Assembly (NCBI GenBank): GCA_965178125.1
Contig: OZ237749.1
Span: 682,001-746,000, forward strand
Direction of reading: 5' to 3'
From: Bilabrum cf. latius
Lineage: Eukaryota > Bigyra: Bicosoecida > Bigyra > Bicosoecida
DNA length: 64,000 nucleotides
The notes under the pieces were generated by a model. That model had not been told where the DNA came from and made no database searches. It saw only the letters and a list, made by a program, of their open reading frames with translations. Below are positions 33,347-44,864 of the stretch, piece by piece; position 1 is the first letter of the stretch, and every line of letters begins with the position of its first letter. The translations under genes and the position numbers were made by a program.

Positions 33347-35389
33347 ATGGCAGGCGCTGCCACGAAAGCTTTTCCTCCATTCGTGGGTAGGACGTTTCAC
33401 GAGCTGCGAAAAATGGTTGTAGAGAGGCGAACCGCCCTTCTGGACGTGATCGACGTTGACTTGTTAGGCAAGCCAATGAATTCGTGAGATTGAGGCACTT
33501 TGATGCTGTAAATTCGGTGATTCATAAGTTTTCTATGGTTCTTCGTTTCCGACCCGTTTCCAAGCTCGCACTCCGATCCCTCGTTCTTGGTTGCCGTGGT
33601 GGATCGCAGCGGGCACTTCGGCGACGTTTTCCAGGGCAAAGTGAAAGCTACCGGCCAGTAGGTTGCGGTGAAGAAGCTGAAGCGTTGCCATTTCACGCAT
33701 CCTGGCCGACTTGAGCGAGAAGCTCTGTATGAAGTGGCCGTCCTGCAGTACTTGAGAGACACCAAGCCAGCCTCGGCTTGCAAGAACATCTTACAGCTGG
33801 TGTCCTGTTGGGAACTCATTGACGTCGACGGCAACTTAACTTCGTGCATTGTTACTGAGTTTGCCCCGGGCGGAGACGTTATGGATGCGGTGATGGACTT
33901 GGGCGAGCAGGGAAAGCACTTTACCGAGCAGCTCGCTGCACGGTTCATGCGGGAGGCCGCGCAAGGCCTCGCTGCGACCCACGCCACGGGGGTTTTGCAC
34001 CGTGACATTAAACCTGACAACTTGCTGCTCTCTAGCAAGATCGGCACCGAGGGCTCCCGGGTAATCGTGTGCGACTACGGCCTGGCCAAGTGCTCCGGCA
34101 GCCGCATGGCTGGCATCGGCACCTTGCATTACACCCCCCCTGAGGTGCTGGACGCAGGCGACAGGGTCGACGGCGGCTGGACCGAGGCAGCTGATGCCTG
34201 GTCCCTGGGCTGCGTCGTGTACATCATGCTGGTTGGGCTCATGCCCTTCTACGGCGACGAGCGACAGCCGCGTATGGTGCAGGACGCGCAGACAAAAAAG
34301 GCCATAAGAGCGGGAAGCTTCTCCAGGACAGTCCACGCCTACGCCTCTTTGTCCAAGGGCGCCAAGGAAATCATCGAGGGCCTGCTCACCGTGGATCCAG
34401 CGAAGCGAATGACCCTCCCGCAGTTCCTAAAGCACCCCTGGGTGGCGGACTCGGCTGTCCCTGCACCCGGCCCCCTCACAGAGGCCACCAAGGGCATCCA
34501 CAAGATACACGCTCGCAGGAAGTTCAAGGCCGCCGCCCTCGCCGCCCTGTTCGGCTGCAGCATCAACCGGGTGGCACAGCTCAACGCCCTCGTACGCGCC
34601 ACCGGTAAGGTGTTCGACGCAGACGAGGTCAAGGCGGTGCAGTCCAGGCTCATGGCAAAGTCCTCCGACGGGCAGGTGGACGAGAAGCAGTTTGCGGAGG
34701 TGATGGCGGAATGCGGCTCCGAATTCACGGAGAAGAAGGCCGCCGCGATGTTCCGCGTCTTCGACGAGGACAACAGCGGGACCGTCAGCACCAGGGAATT
34801 CGTGGTGGGCCTGGCCATGCTCAAGTCGCACGGGCCCAGCGCCATCAAACTCTGCTTCGAGCTGCTGGACGCGGACAAGAGCGGGTCGCTGGACAAGGAC
34901 GAGCTGGGGGTGCTGATCCGAGCGGCTCACGAGGCAGTGGATGCCCACGCGCTGGACCGCTTCGAGGCGAAAGAAGAGCGGAGGGCAGCCGAGGCCTCCG
35001 CTACCGAGGGCAAGGCAACGCCCGCGGAGGCCCATGGGGTGGAGACGCACCACGACCGTGAGGACGAAGAGAGGCTTGCAACCTTCAAGAACATCGCGAG
35101 CGCGATCGATGCACTTGACGTGGACCACAGCGGCAAGGTGAGCTTCGAGGAGTTCGAGGCAGGGGTGCAGCGGGAGCCGCTGCTGATCGACCTCTTCCTG
35201 CACCGGGGGATCCGTGCTCTCACCCACGATACTGGTGCAAGCGAAGACGCAGAGGCCGTCACTGCTGGGGAGCACGGCGGGGAGGCTGCTGCGGGAGGGG
35301 CGGGGGACGCCGTGGCCAAGGCAGGAGGCAGCGGCACTGCTGTGGCCGCGGCCGGCAAGTCGTCTGGGAAGGAATGCACCGTCTCGTGA
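33347..35389 (+). CDS. EF-hand calcium-dependent protein kinase (CDPK-like) with C-terminal CaaX box
   Basis: Exon 1 33347-33483 and exon 2 33610-35389, joined over GTGAG...ATCGCAG; 638 residues, TGA stop. Splicing builds the glycine-rich loop (MNSGHFGDVFQGKV). One TAG (residue 63) falls in ATGQ-TAG-VAVKK, just before the ATP lysine K67, and reads well as Gln. Catalytic HRDIKPDN (D178), then CDYGLAK (DYG in place of DFG, D201) and a TPPE motif in place of APE. A junction region precedes a degenerate EF-hand and three good EF loops (DEDNSGTVSTRE, DADKSGSLDKDE, DVDHSGKVSFEE). The protein ends in CTVS, a likely prenylation site, where many CDPKs are instead N-acylated. Inferred role: Ca2+-responsive Ser/Thr kinase on membranes. 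A TATA-like run sits at the start codon. Confidence 0.87.
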
Positions 35390-35624
35390 AGGAGCCTGGC
35401 AAGTCTGATGCGCGCGGCACAGGGCATCCGAATATTGATCCAGACCGTAGATCTCCAGAATGTGGATTGCGTGAGTGGTGCCCGTGTCAGCCCGTCGAGT
35501 TTGGGCAGGTTGCTTTTCGGGGTTAGCGGCTTCAATTGATGTTGATTAGGATCCCGCACGCAGCTGTACAGATAGTATGCAAAATTACAATCACAGACGC
35601 CGAATCCACTCCAGTTCGCCTCGA

Positions 35625-38600
35625 TCACTGGCCACCAGATCCTGCTCCGCTAGAGGGGCCACGCGACAGCGGCGCAGCCCCAGATGCAGCCGAGGACCCG
35701 AACGGGTCGTCAACAAACGGGTCGCCGTCCTCTCCCGAAGACGATTTGCCGGACAACATAGCCAGCGCTGGCTTGAATAGGAACCTCCAGGAATTCTACC
35801 TGACAGATTCGAGCGGAGACTTGCCTCTCGCCAGATCCACCACCGCGATGGCAGACAGCACCCCGGCAGATACCACGACCACTGCACCAGTCGTGGCGAT
35901 CGCCTTCGACACGGCGGGCTGCCAGTCCTTCCGAACGAGCGGCATGCTCCCCGCCGCCTGAAGCCAGGCGCTCGGCGAGACCCACCTAGACAGGGTGCCC
36001 ACAGCCGCTCCTGCACCCTCGCCGGCCTCTTCTGCCTTGGCATCCACCACGGCCTGACCCATAGACTCCATTTCCTTCACGGCGGCGGGCAGGTCCGTCT
36101 GCTTCTCCTCTTTGGAAAGAGTCTGTATTGTGAGCTTGGACGAGAAGTTCGAAGAGTACCCGATCAGGACGGGACCACCAGCGCGCTTCGGGCTGCTACT
36201 GCCCCCACTCATGGCACCGGTTATCATCTTGCTTGACTGCTTCTACCCGGCGGTTCGTGATCGCTTGGCAGGGGCCTCTTGGATCGTCTCGAGGGCCTGA
36301 GAGCCTTGCGACAGCGGCTTGATTCCGATCTGCTTGGCCACCTGGTCCTGCAGGTGCGCTGGCAAGTCCCCGAACCTTGCGCGACGGGCAGGGCCGCCGC
36401 CTTGGGGCTGCAGCTGAAGCACGCGGTTGAGGTCCTGAGGGGCCCACCGCGAGGCCCCGCCTGAAGCAGGAGGGAGAACCAGGCTATCGCCCCGTCCACC
36501 AACGCCTGCCCCTTCCGCCGTATCGCCCGCAGCGCCACTGTTCTCCTCCCCATCGTCGTCCTCCTCCTCGTCTTGGCCGGCCGCCGCCCGCTCGGCCTTC
36601 TCTCGCTCGGCCTGCTGACGTGCCATGGCGAGCAACGCCTCGTTCTCTCCGTTTCCCACTCCTTCGTCCTCATCGTCTTCTTCCTCAGATTCTTCCTCTT
36701 CCTCCGATTCGGACTCCTCCTCTTCCTCCGATTCCTCCTCGGAGTCATCGTCCGTGTCTTCCATGTCATTGCCATCGTAGTCATCATCGCCATACTCGTA
36801 TGCCTTTGGCTCTAGGCTTGTTGGCAAGGCGCTGGTGCCCGACGGCTCCGCGGCCTTCGCGTCCTTGCCATCGGCGCCAGCCTCCTCGTCACTCTTAGCC
36901 TCCACTCCGGCATACCCCGTGGATGAAGCTGGCGGAGCAGCTGCTTCCACTGCACCAGCAGATGAAGCGGCGCCGCCAGTGGCAGGCACGGGATCCCCAT
37001 TCTGGGCAGCCCGGATCACCTCGTCCACCTCCATCTCGTTCAAAATGTCGTCCAATCCGTCGTCATCGTCCTCTTCCTGCTGCTTGCTGGCTCCACCCGA
37101 AGCAAGGGGTCCGTCCCCAACGGGACCAGATGAATCTTCCGTTTCTTCCGTTTCTGCGACCTTTGCTGGCTGCTACTAGTCCGGTCCCGCCTCTGTCTTG
37201 CCGTCTGTGGCGGCGGCGACAGGAGAATCAGCAGCGCCAGCTGGCTAGGAGACAGTGCCAATTTCTTTGGCATCACTGGGAGAGGTGGCCGGCGCCTGCA
37301 GCAGCCGCCTCAAGTCGATCTGCAGCTTTGAGCCGCAGATGGGATGGTACCAATCCCCGTGCTCCTTGACAACCTGCACGGCCACTTCGCGGCCGCCGTC
37401 GGCGTTACCGGCCAGCAGCGCCAGCAGCGGCCTGGCGTACTTCATGCGCCCGAAAGACACCAGGAAGTCACGCGCCTGCTCGATCGCGCCGGGGAGGCCT
37501 GACAGCATCGCTACGGTGGTCCACGCCATGCGCAGCTCGCAATTGCCAGTCGTGCTCAGGCCTGACTCTCGGTCGATCTTTGCTAGCACGTCGGCGCTGA
37601 TGCGCTGGGGGGGCTCCATGGACGCAAGCTCTGCGTGCATGGGTGATGACAAGAACAAAACAGTTTTCAAAGATGACCGAAGCGGTGGCGCATCACTCAG
37701 AGTATATGCCAAGCAAAGCAGCAACAGTAAGCAAGGTTCACACATACGCAAGCAAACCGCTCCGAGCGTGGAGAGAACAGTCCTCAGGTGGGCCTAATAT
37801 ATTAGAATCAGCGTGGCCCGAAAGATGTGTTCATTGGGATCAATGGAAAGAAGTATCCTCATTGGAAAGTCCTCCCCAGCTCGCAGCAGCGACACACACA
37901 TAAGGCAGGCAGCATTGCAAGGGGAGCGATCGAAGATCTCACGTTTAGCACTCTCCGCCAGATGTTTAGCGAAAGCGATGAGTAGGTGCGCGTCGTTGGC
38001 CCACGAGGCGAGGAGCCCTTCCTTTACGGCGGAAGGGTTCGTAATGTAGTCCCAAGCGAGTTTCTCGCAAGCCGTGCGGACACTACCATCGTGGGACACC
38101 GGCTCGGGCGGGTTGCCTTCCGTGTAGTACCAGGCGTCCCAGTCCACGATGCTGTCCATGTCGACGGTTTCGCCGCCGTCGTTTGCAGGCTCGGCAAAGT
38201 AGTCCGTGATGTGCTTCTGGAAGTCGAACCTCGAGATGCTCTTGCCCATGTGGTCCAGGGTGAACGACTTGAGCCACGGCTCGAACCTCGCTTTGCCACC
38301 TAGCTTCTCCTGGAAAAAGCAGAGGAAGTGGTACCCCTTCTCATAGGGCACGACGGAGAAGCTCTCGTCAGGGTCCACGCCTGACATGTCCGGCACGAGC
38401 TTGGTGTACTTGGAGTGGCCGCGGCTTGCCAACGTCTCGAGCTCTTCTGCCAGTTTGCCCGCTCCATCGAAAGAATCGAACGCGAAGAATGCGTCACCCT
38501 TGATGATCGAATCCTTGTGGGTGTGCTTTTCCCTTACGGCAGCCACGACCTTTCTCTGCCCCATCATGGTGAAGCCCTCGTTCAGCCAAAAGTCCTCCCA

Positions 38601-39961
38601 GGCACAGCACGTGAAGCCATTCCCGCTCCATGAGTGGATGATCTCGTGTGCCACCACATCCGCCAGCGACCCGTCCCCGGCCAGCAGGGTGGGCGTGGCA
38701 AATGTGAGGCAGGGGTTCTCCATGCCTCCGTATGGGAAACTTGGGGGCATGACCAGCACGTCGTACCGGCCCCACACGTACGGACCCAAGAGTGCCTCTG
38801 CCTCTGATAAGAAGTGAGGAGCCGCGTCGAATTCCTTCTTGGCGGCATCCACGACGCCCGGTTCCGCCCACACGCCGACAGAGTCCGTGATGGCCCTGTG
38901 CTCAAGGGCACCCGCAGCCAGCGCGATGAGGTACGTTGGTACGGGTCGGGGCTGATGGAAGGAATGCACCGCATGATCCTCCTCGAACGAAAAGCCGTGC
39001 AACGCGTCACCACCAGCACCACCACTGCTGCTGCTGCTGCCCGTTGCAGCGGGCTCCTCCTCGCGGTCCGCCCCGGATCCGGCAAGTGTGCTCGCTCGGC
39101 TCTGCAGCGAGGCGACCGCCTCCCTTGCGGCAGATAGACCACTCTCTCCATCGAGAGATGAACCTCCGTTACCAAGAGCAGACATAAGCACTGTGATGGG
39201 CGCGGGAGCTGCCACGAAGGCCCTAAAAGTAAGCTTGTGTGCCGGCGTGTCCGGGCACGGCAGCAGCGTCCTAGCGTGGATTGCCTGGCACTGGGTGAAT
39301 ACAAATGGCTGCGTCTTGCCATTCGTCTGGGAGGCATCAAGCCATTGTAATGCAGATGATTCGTCTGTTGTGCTGTACTCAATCTGCGAGAGATAAAGAA
39401 GTACAAAGTGCATGGTGACAAGATTCCGCATGTCGCTGCGCGCCTCTCGCCCATTGATCAAGCTATCAGCATCTCACTGAAACTGCGAACGTATCACCGG
39501 CCGACATATTCCGACCAAGAGGAATGGATAGCTGCCTTCCAAAGGGAGCTGTCTCTGGTTTCAACACAGAATATCCTTCGCACTCGTCCGAACCTCGCAA
39601 GTCCCGAAAAGGGATTGCTAAGCCTGCAGTGGAAAAAGTCGATGCCGTACGGACCATAGATATTAAGCATGGAAGCTCGTAACGAGAAAAAGCAACAGAT
39701 AGACATTGATGCCTCACCGTTTACATGGACACCACGTATTGCTAGTGCGCTCGTGTCCAAGTCGACCTTTGCTTCAGAACCTTCCAAGTCCTTCTAGCAT
39801 TCAAACAAATAATCAACATTGGCATCAATTGTGGACGAGTCGAATCGCAGCTGCGCAGTCCACACTGCTTCCACGGCTCTGACAGACCGGTGATTTGCCA
39901 AACTACTCTTATCAACAACATTTCGTCTATCCGGAAGGGAAGGAGCCTGTACAGACGCCAT
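35625..39961 (-). CDS. Leukotriene-A4-hydrolase-type M1 aminopeptidase with long acidic, membrane-segment tail
   Basis: Exons 39718-39961, 39478-39623, 37943-39383 and 35625-37630, all with GTGAG donors and CTGCAG or CGCAG acceptors in matching phase; 1,278 residues, TGA stop, six TAGs as Gln. Follows human LTA4H: VDLDTSALAIRGVHVNG, SSALQWLDASQTNGKTQPFV, FPYGGMENPCLTF, then the zinc site HEIIHSW (H376, H380) with E399 in WLNEG exactly 18 residues on. The C-terminal helical domain ends near residue 720. Beyond it lie over 500 extra residues: an Asp/Glu-rich stretch (about 36540-37130), then a hydrophobic segment (35826-35908, AVVVVSAGVLSAIAVV) that may span a membrane. Known activity: Zn aminopeptidase and epoxide hydrolase. 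The tail may anchor or scaffold the enzyme; this is inference, and an unseen intron could shorten it. Confidence 0.87.
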
Positions 39962-40184
39962 TATTATTTCGTCGCTGGCAATCCAATGGATTCAATGACA
40001 GCCGGACTAGAGAATCTGTGCACTAATGCTGTGTGCTGGGGAACCCTTTTCTGAGATAATCGGATTTCCATTTTAATAACACTGTATATTTTAATGCCTC
40101 ATCAAGTGAATTAATCGGAGCATTCTAGTCGTTGGACCAGATTCGCTAAACACCGAGTATTGGCGCCAGAATATCAACTTATCA
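39962..40184. promoter_or_regulatory. Divergent promoter region, 223 bp
   Basis: AT-rich interval between the aminopeptidase (-) and the coiled-coil gene (+). No specific element recognised. Confidence 0.35.
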
Positions 40185-43100
40185 ATGTCATGCATGTCAG
40201 CATTGGCTGCTAGAGCGGCTGTGCTTGCGGCAACTGGAATAAGAGAGGAAAATGCGCGGCTACGCCGGGCGCTATTTCAGCGTGGCGCTCGAGGCCATGT
40301 ATCAAGAAGCCACGTCGATTCTGACTCGGACCCTGACACAACTACGTAGACAATAGACGATAAATCCAGTGATACGGCCTTCAGGCACCGAGTTTTGGTC
40401 GATGAATTGCACAGCACAAGGTCAAGCCTCCGAGATGCAAAGTACTAGCTTGCATAGCTACGACGCGATAGCGTTCAATAGAGAATGAATGTTATCGCAG
40501 AATCCAATCGGCTACAATCTATTGCACGTAACGCCGCTGTAACAGGAGGGTCATCTCTATCAGAGCTTCGTGCTTTGTTGGTCTCGTCTGGCTGCCAGTC
40601 CTCAGCGCAATTGCAGTTGCTTGACGGAGCTCGAGCTGCGCTGTCCCGGCTGTACGATGCTACGTGCCATTACTCTGATCAACGATCTCGGCGCTTTCGT
40701 GTCGATAAACATGAGCCGGAAGAGTCTGAAAGCAAAGATGGTGGCTGCGCAGAGCTTTCCACCAGCCGGGCAGGCGACGCATCAGCGCCGGAGGGGAGTG
40801 CAGGGACTCCTCGCAGCAAGGAAGCTGAATTTGCTCCGGATCCCAGAGCGTCAGCGATACAGCACCTGCGCGCGGCATTGGTCGCGTCAGAGGCGCAGTC
40901 GGAGTCGCTGCAGCAGGAACTCATCGGCACGCGGTCTCAGCTGCGACGAGCCGAGAAAGCAGCTGCTCGGGCGCAGGAGGCTGCTGGGCACATTGTCCAC
41001 TACCAGGCAGCCGTCTAGCGAATGGAGCAGCTGTGCAGAGCAGCCGAAGCGAGGGTCAGGACGGCTCAGATCGACAAGGAGTCGGCGGAGGATCGCGTCT
41101 CGGCCCTGGCTCGCGAGGTGGCGTCTCTCCGATCGCAGATCGGGGCGAGGCGGGAACTCGAAGAACTGGCACACGGGCGCATGTATGCGAGCGCGAGCAT
41201 GCAGCCGAACGCCGATGCATGCCTCGGTCCCAGTGCCCGGCAGGACGAGCAAGACGGCAGTGCTAGCGCTGGCTCGCAGCAGGACCAGGCAGGTGGCTCT
41301 CTATGTGCATCGACAGTGGACCGGGCACAGGCATCCTAGGCCCTCCAGACAAGCTATGGCTCTTCACCTCGTGGTGACACACAGCGTAATCGCGCCGAGG
41401 CCTTGGAACCGTACGCAGCTGCAGCGACAGCATCAGCGGCCGACCATCAGCGGTCGGTATTGGATCAGCCGGCTAGCTGTTCGATGTAGCAGAGTGATGG
41501 GCCGGTGTAGATGTCCCAATCTGCCGGAACAAGCACACATACGCCACAGTTAGGCATTGCTGCCTCGATTGACAAGTATGGTTCATCGGCACCCAAGACG
41601 ACTGGGGAAGTAGCAACAGCCAAAGACAGCAGAACGTCGCTGCGTGACTCTCGTGGCAGGGCGCCCTCAGGCGAGGGGGGTGGGGCTGCGAGTAAGTTGC
41701 CGTTGCACGGACATGGATAGTAGTCCAGAGATTCTGCTAGAGGCAAGCTATCTCCGTCCCCATCATCGGATCAATCATCTCGTACACCGTCGGTGAAGAG
41801 CTACGACGTGACGATGCAGTCGAGGGGGGCCGCTCAAGCTCAAAGGCCCCGAGAAGATTCCCAACAGGAGTAGGCTGGGCATTAGTTGGAAGGAGCAAGG
41901 GCTTCTCCATGCACGGAGGCACCACATTAGTGTGATCCGAATGCAACTCATGCCGGTGGAGCTACACAGGCCCCGTGCGTCTAGAGATCTGCCCGAGACG
42001 TAGCCAAGGCTGCTACAAATCCTCAATAGATAGCAACAGCAGAGCATTCTGTGCGTCAGCCAGGCACTAAACAAGTTTATGCTACGCGTCAAACTCAGCC
42101 AAACTAGCCCTAGGGGGGGTAGGCGGAGCTCCCCTAGGGCTAGGCAGAGCACCAGCCCTTGTTGAACATGAGAGGGTCGCCTGACATTGCAGCCACATCG
42201 GAAGCAGCAGCTCCTCCCTCAGACCCGCCTCCTCGTGCCTCCAAGCCTAGCAGACCGGTGCGCTCCCGAGGGTCGTCCCAAGGGTCGTCCGCCAGTGTGG
42301 CTAGCCAACCAGTCAACCTGCAGCCTAGTCACACGGGAGCCAGCGGGGCCACATCATCTGATCGATAGAAACAGTACGGTAGCCCCGTTAATCAGCGCAG
42401 CGCGGGCAGCAGTACGAGCAGCAGCAAGGGCTCAAGTCGTCTCGGCACTGCCGCAACGCCATCGGCCAGCAGCTTAGGCGAGCCCGGGTCACAATCGCAG
42501 GCACGGCGATCGCGACACGGTGCGATGCTGGACTTCACCGCTGGAGAGAGCGTGATTGTGCTGGCGATGCCACAGGACGAGACTTGGCAGAGCTCTGCGG
42601 GTGGTGACTCGCGGTCAGGCAGCCACGCCAGTGCTTGCGATGACCCCGGTCGCACAACGGTTAGCGATAGTAGATCGAGGCCCTCACCCCCAACGGGGGC
42701 TGTGGAAGAACAGCAGCACCGTTTGGTGAGGGTAGCGGAGGGAGATTCGGCGGGGTCCGGCCACCTCCTGCGAGTACCACCAATGGTGCAGGTGGTGAGC
42801 AGTGAGGGGTCGGGTGATGGGTCGAGCAACGGCAGCACAACCGCACCGCATTCAACCCACGAGAGCCCTACCTCTAGCGGAGTTAATTCAGGACCAGCGG
42901 CTCGATCTTTTGGAAGGAATCGGGCAGAAGCGACCGAGCACCAGCACGGGTCAGGTCATCATGATGGGCCTGCTCCACCCATGCCGCCAACATCTGCGCG
43001 CACCGATGATTCGGGCGGGAGGTGGGCACCTCCTGTTCCTTTGGCCTCGAGAGGCTTGCCTATTGGTGCGCTTAAAGGTGTGCAGTCATCCCCCGTGCTC

Positions 43101-43379
43101 GCCCGAGGCGCTGGTGGCGAAATGGGTGGGCCAAGCCCACTGATCCACGGGATACTGAGACAGCATGGGTCCATGAATACCAACGCACTGGCAAGAGAGA
43201 TGATTGCCGAAGACTATAGCTCCCGTAGCAGTGACGCAGACGCGCAGGGCAGTCAAAGGGAGGCTGACAGTCGCGCTGACAGTCGGCCGGGTGGCTCTGT
43301 AGCAAGCGCCTCGAGCAGGCATATCTTGGCAACAGTTGACGCTCTGCTCGAGGAGATTTCGTCTGATTCAAGTAATTGA
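40185..43379 (+). CDS. Intronless coiled-coil/disordered protein, UAG-rich (family not recognised)
   Basis: With UAG as Gln a single frame of 1,064 residues runs to TGA at 43377. ATG 40185 is taken as start; ATG 40194 is an alternative. About 21 TAG codons are present. The N-terminal third has helical segments with coiled-coil character (LRAALVASEAQSESLQQEL, RRELEELAHGRM). The rest is Ser/Gly/Ala/Arg-rich and probably disordered, with a very Gln-rich middle (41710-42165). A compact patch AMLDFTAGESVIVLAM near 42522 is the only order-like island. No homolog recognised; a cytoskeletal or scaffold role is a guess from composition. Only 81 bp separate it from the next gene on the same strand. Confidence 0.68.
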
Positions 43380-43460
43380 TAGATAACATATTGTAGCTTA
43401 ATTGAAGTCCGTGACCAAAGCCTATTCAGTCAGTAGACCCGACAACCACCTGCGACCAAC

Positions 43461-44705
43461 ATGGCCCAGCTAGAGCAGCTTGCGAACATTTCAAACTTGA
43501 AGCTAGTCGGCATGGAGCATATGGACTATGATGACACTGAAGAACGAAACGCTTTGGTTCTAGCGCAGAAAGCAAGGATTAAGGCCCTTGAAGCAATCGT
43601 TCGGGTGCAGCGCAGACTTGGCTAGCGCTCCCAAAACAGCAATGGCATCGTACAAACGGACGGTGTTCGCTCCTAGATTAGAGCATCCCAATTGGGTGAT
43701 TCTTCTTTTCTATCACCTTCAAGGCGAGATCCGGTTGCTGAAGACTTGCGAGCAACGCAGCCTGTTCGCGGAGTTGCCGTTGACCGCGATGAAGAAACGG
43801 CACTGGGTGCTGATCGCACCGATGCCAAGGACTCGCTTATCAAAGCCCTGCAAAGACAGTTAGTGTCCAAAGAACGCCAGGCAGCCGACGACGAAACGCA
43901 TCGACTCAGACTGGTCCGGCGACTAGCGGAATCAGAGCAAAAACTTGCTTTAGCCCTGTCGAAAGTAGCTGAGCAAGATAACGAAGCTACTGCAGAAAAT
44001 ATGAAATAGGGAGCATAGCTTGAAAGGGCAAGATAGCAGTATCGACGCGACAACGAGGAGCTTGAGCAGCAGCTCGAGCTATACCGCGCTAGGACCCGTC
44101 GCCTCGAGCGAGAGCTTGAGGATGCACGCCATGAAGCAGCACAGGAGCTGGATGCTGCTACATCTGCACACTAGGCTGTTGAGCGTGAATTACGGCTGGC
44201 CATCGAGAGAGCAGCCGCACGGAGCGACCAGGATCGTCAAGAGGCGATTCGCCTCCGGGGCGAGGCAAGTGCTCGTGAGAAACGCGCGGCCGATGATGTC
44301 AGAGTCCTCAGAGAAGAGTGGTCCCTTGTGGAAGCAGCATCCAGGGACGAAGCTGCTCGATGGAAGGCAGAAGCCTTGAGGGCCAGAAAAGTCGCCTCGA
44401 AACTTCGTGCAGAGGTGCGGAGGCTTCGAGGCGGGGGCGTGCAGGAGGCCGAGCGGTTCAGGGCAGACGTTGGCAAAGGGGTTTCGGCTGCGCTCGAGGA
44501 TACCTGGCCCTCGCACAGAGAGGGCGGTGGAAGGAAGGAGGCCACGAAGCGGAGCGGCTCAACTCAAGGCCGCGGGGGAGGCAATGACGCTTGGGTGCGA
44601 CGGCATGTGGGCAAGGGCTGGGTAGGAGCGGACGGGTTCGGTGCCTCCGTGGGATCGGCGCGGCGGTTTGAAACGGGATTCAACGAGTCGCCAGCATGGA
44701 GCTGA
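43461..44705 (+). CDS. Coiled-coil protein (family not recognised)
   Basis: Single exon, 414 residues, TGA stop, six TAGs as Gln. From about residue 110 to 335 the protein is a nearly unbroken charged helix with heptad spacing (for example LERELEDARHEAAQELDAAT and VASKLRAEVRRLRG), typical of long dimeric coiled coils. TAGs at 44008, 44017 and 44032 fall inside this helix, where Gln fits well. The C-terminal ~80 residues are Gly/Arg-rich. Likely structural (centrosomal, flagellar or cytoskeletal), but no family can be named. It follows the previous coiled-coil gene by 81 bp and converges on the BEACH gene over 159 bp. Confidence 0.7.
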
Positions 44706-44864
44706 GCAATCGAGATGACTTGGAATACAAAGAGAGAAGCATCAATGAGCAGCATAAGCAGTTCTAGTCTATTTCAATAGGATTCATTTTTCGCAAGCCG
44801 ATTGATCGCACCGAGCCCTCGTAGCTCCTCCACCGCAGCAAACAAAGCCTGGCACAAATCCCTG

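Noticed and set aside
33565-33609. Alternative CDPK acceptor at 33564 (CCAAG)
   Set aside because: It keeps the frame but departs from the local CGCAG consensus and adds residues before the glycine loop. ATCGCAG at 33609 is also in phase and restores a normal kinase N-lobe.
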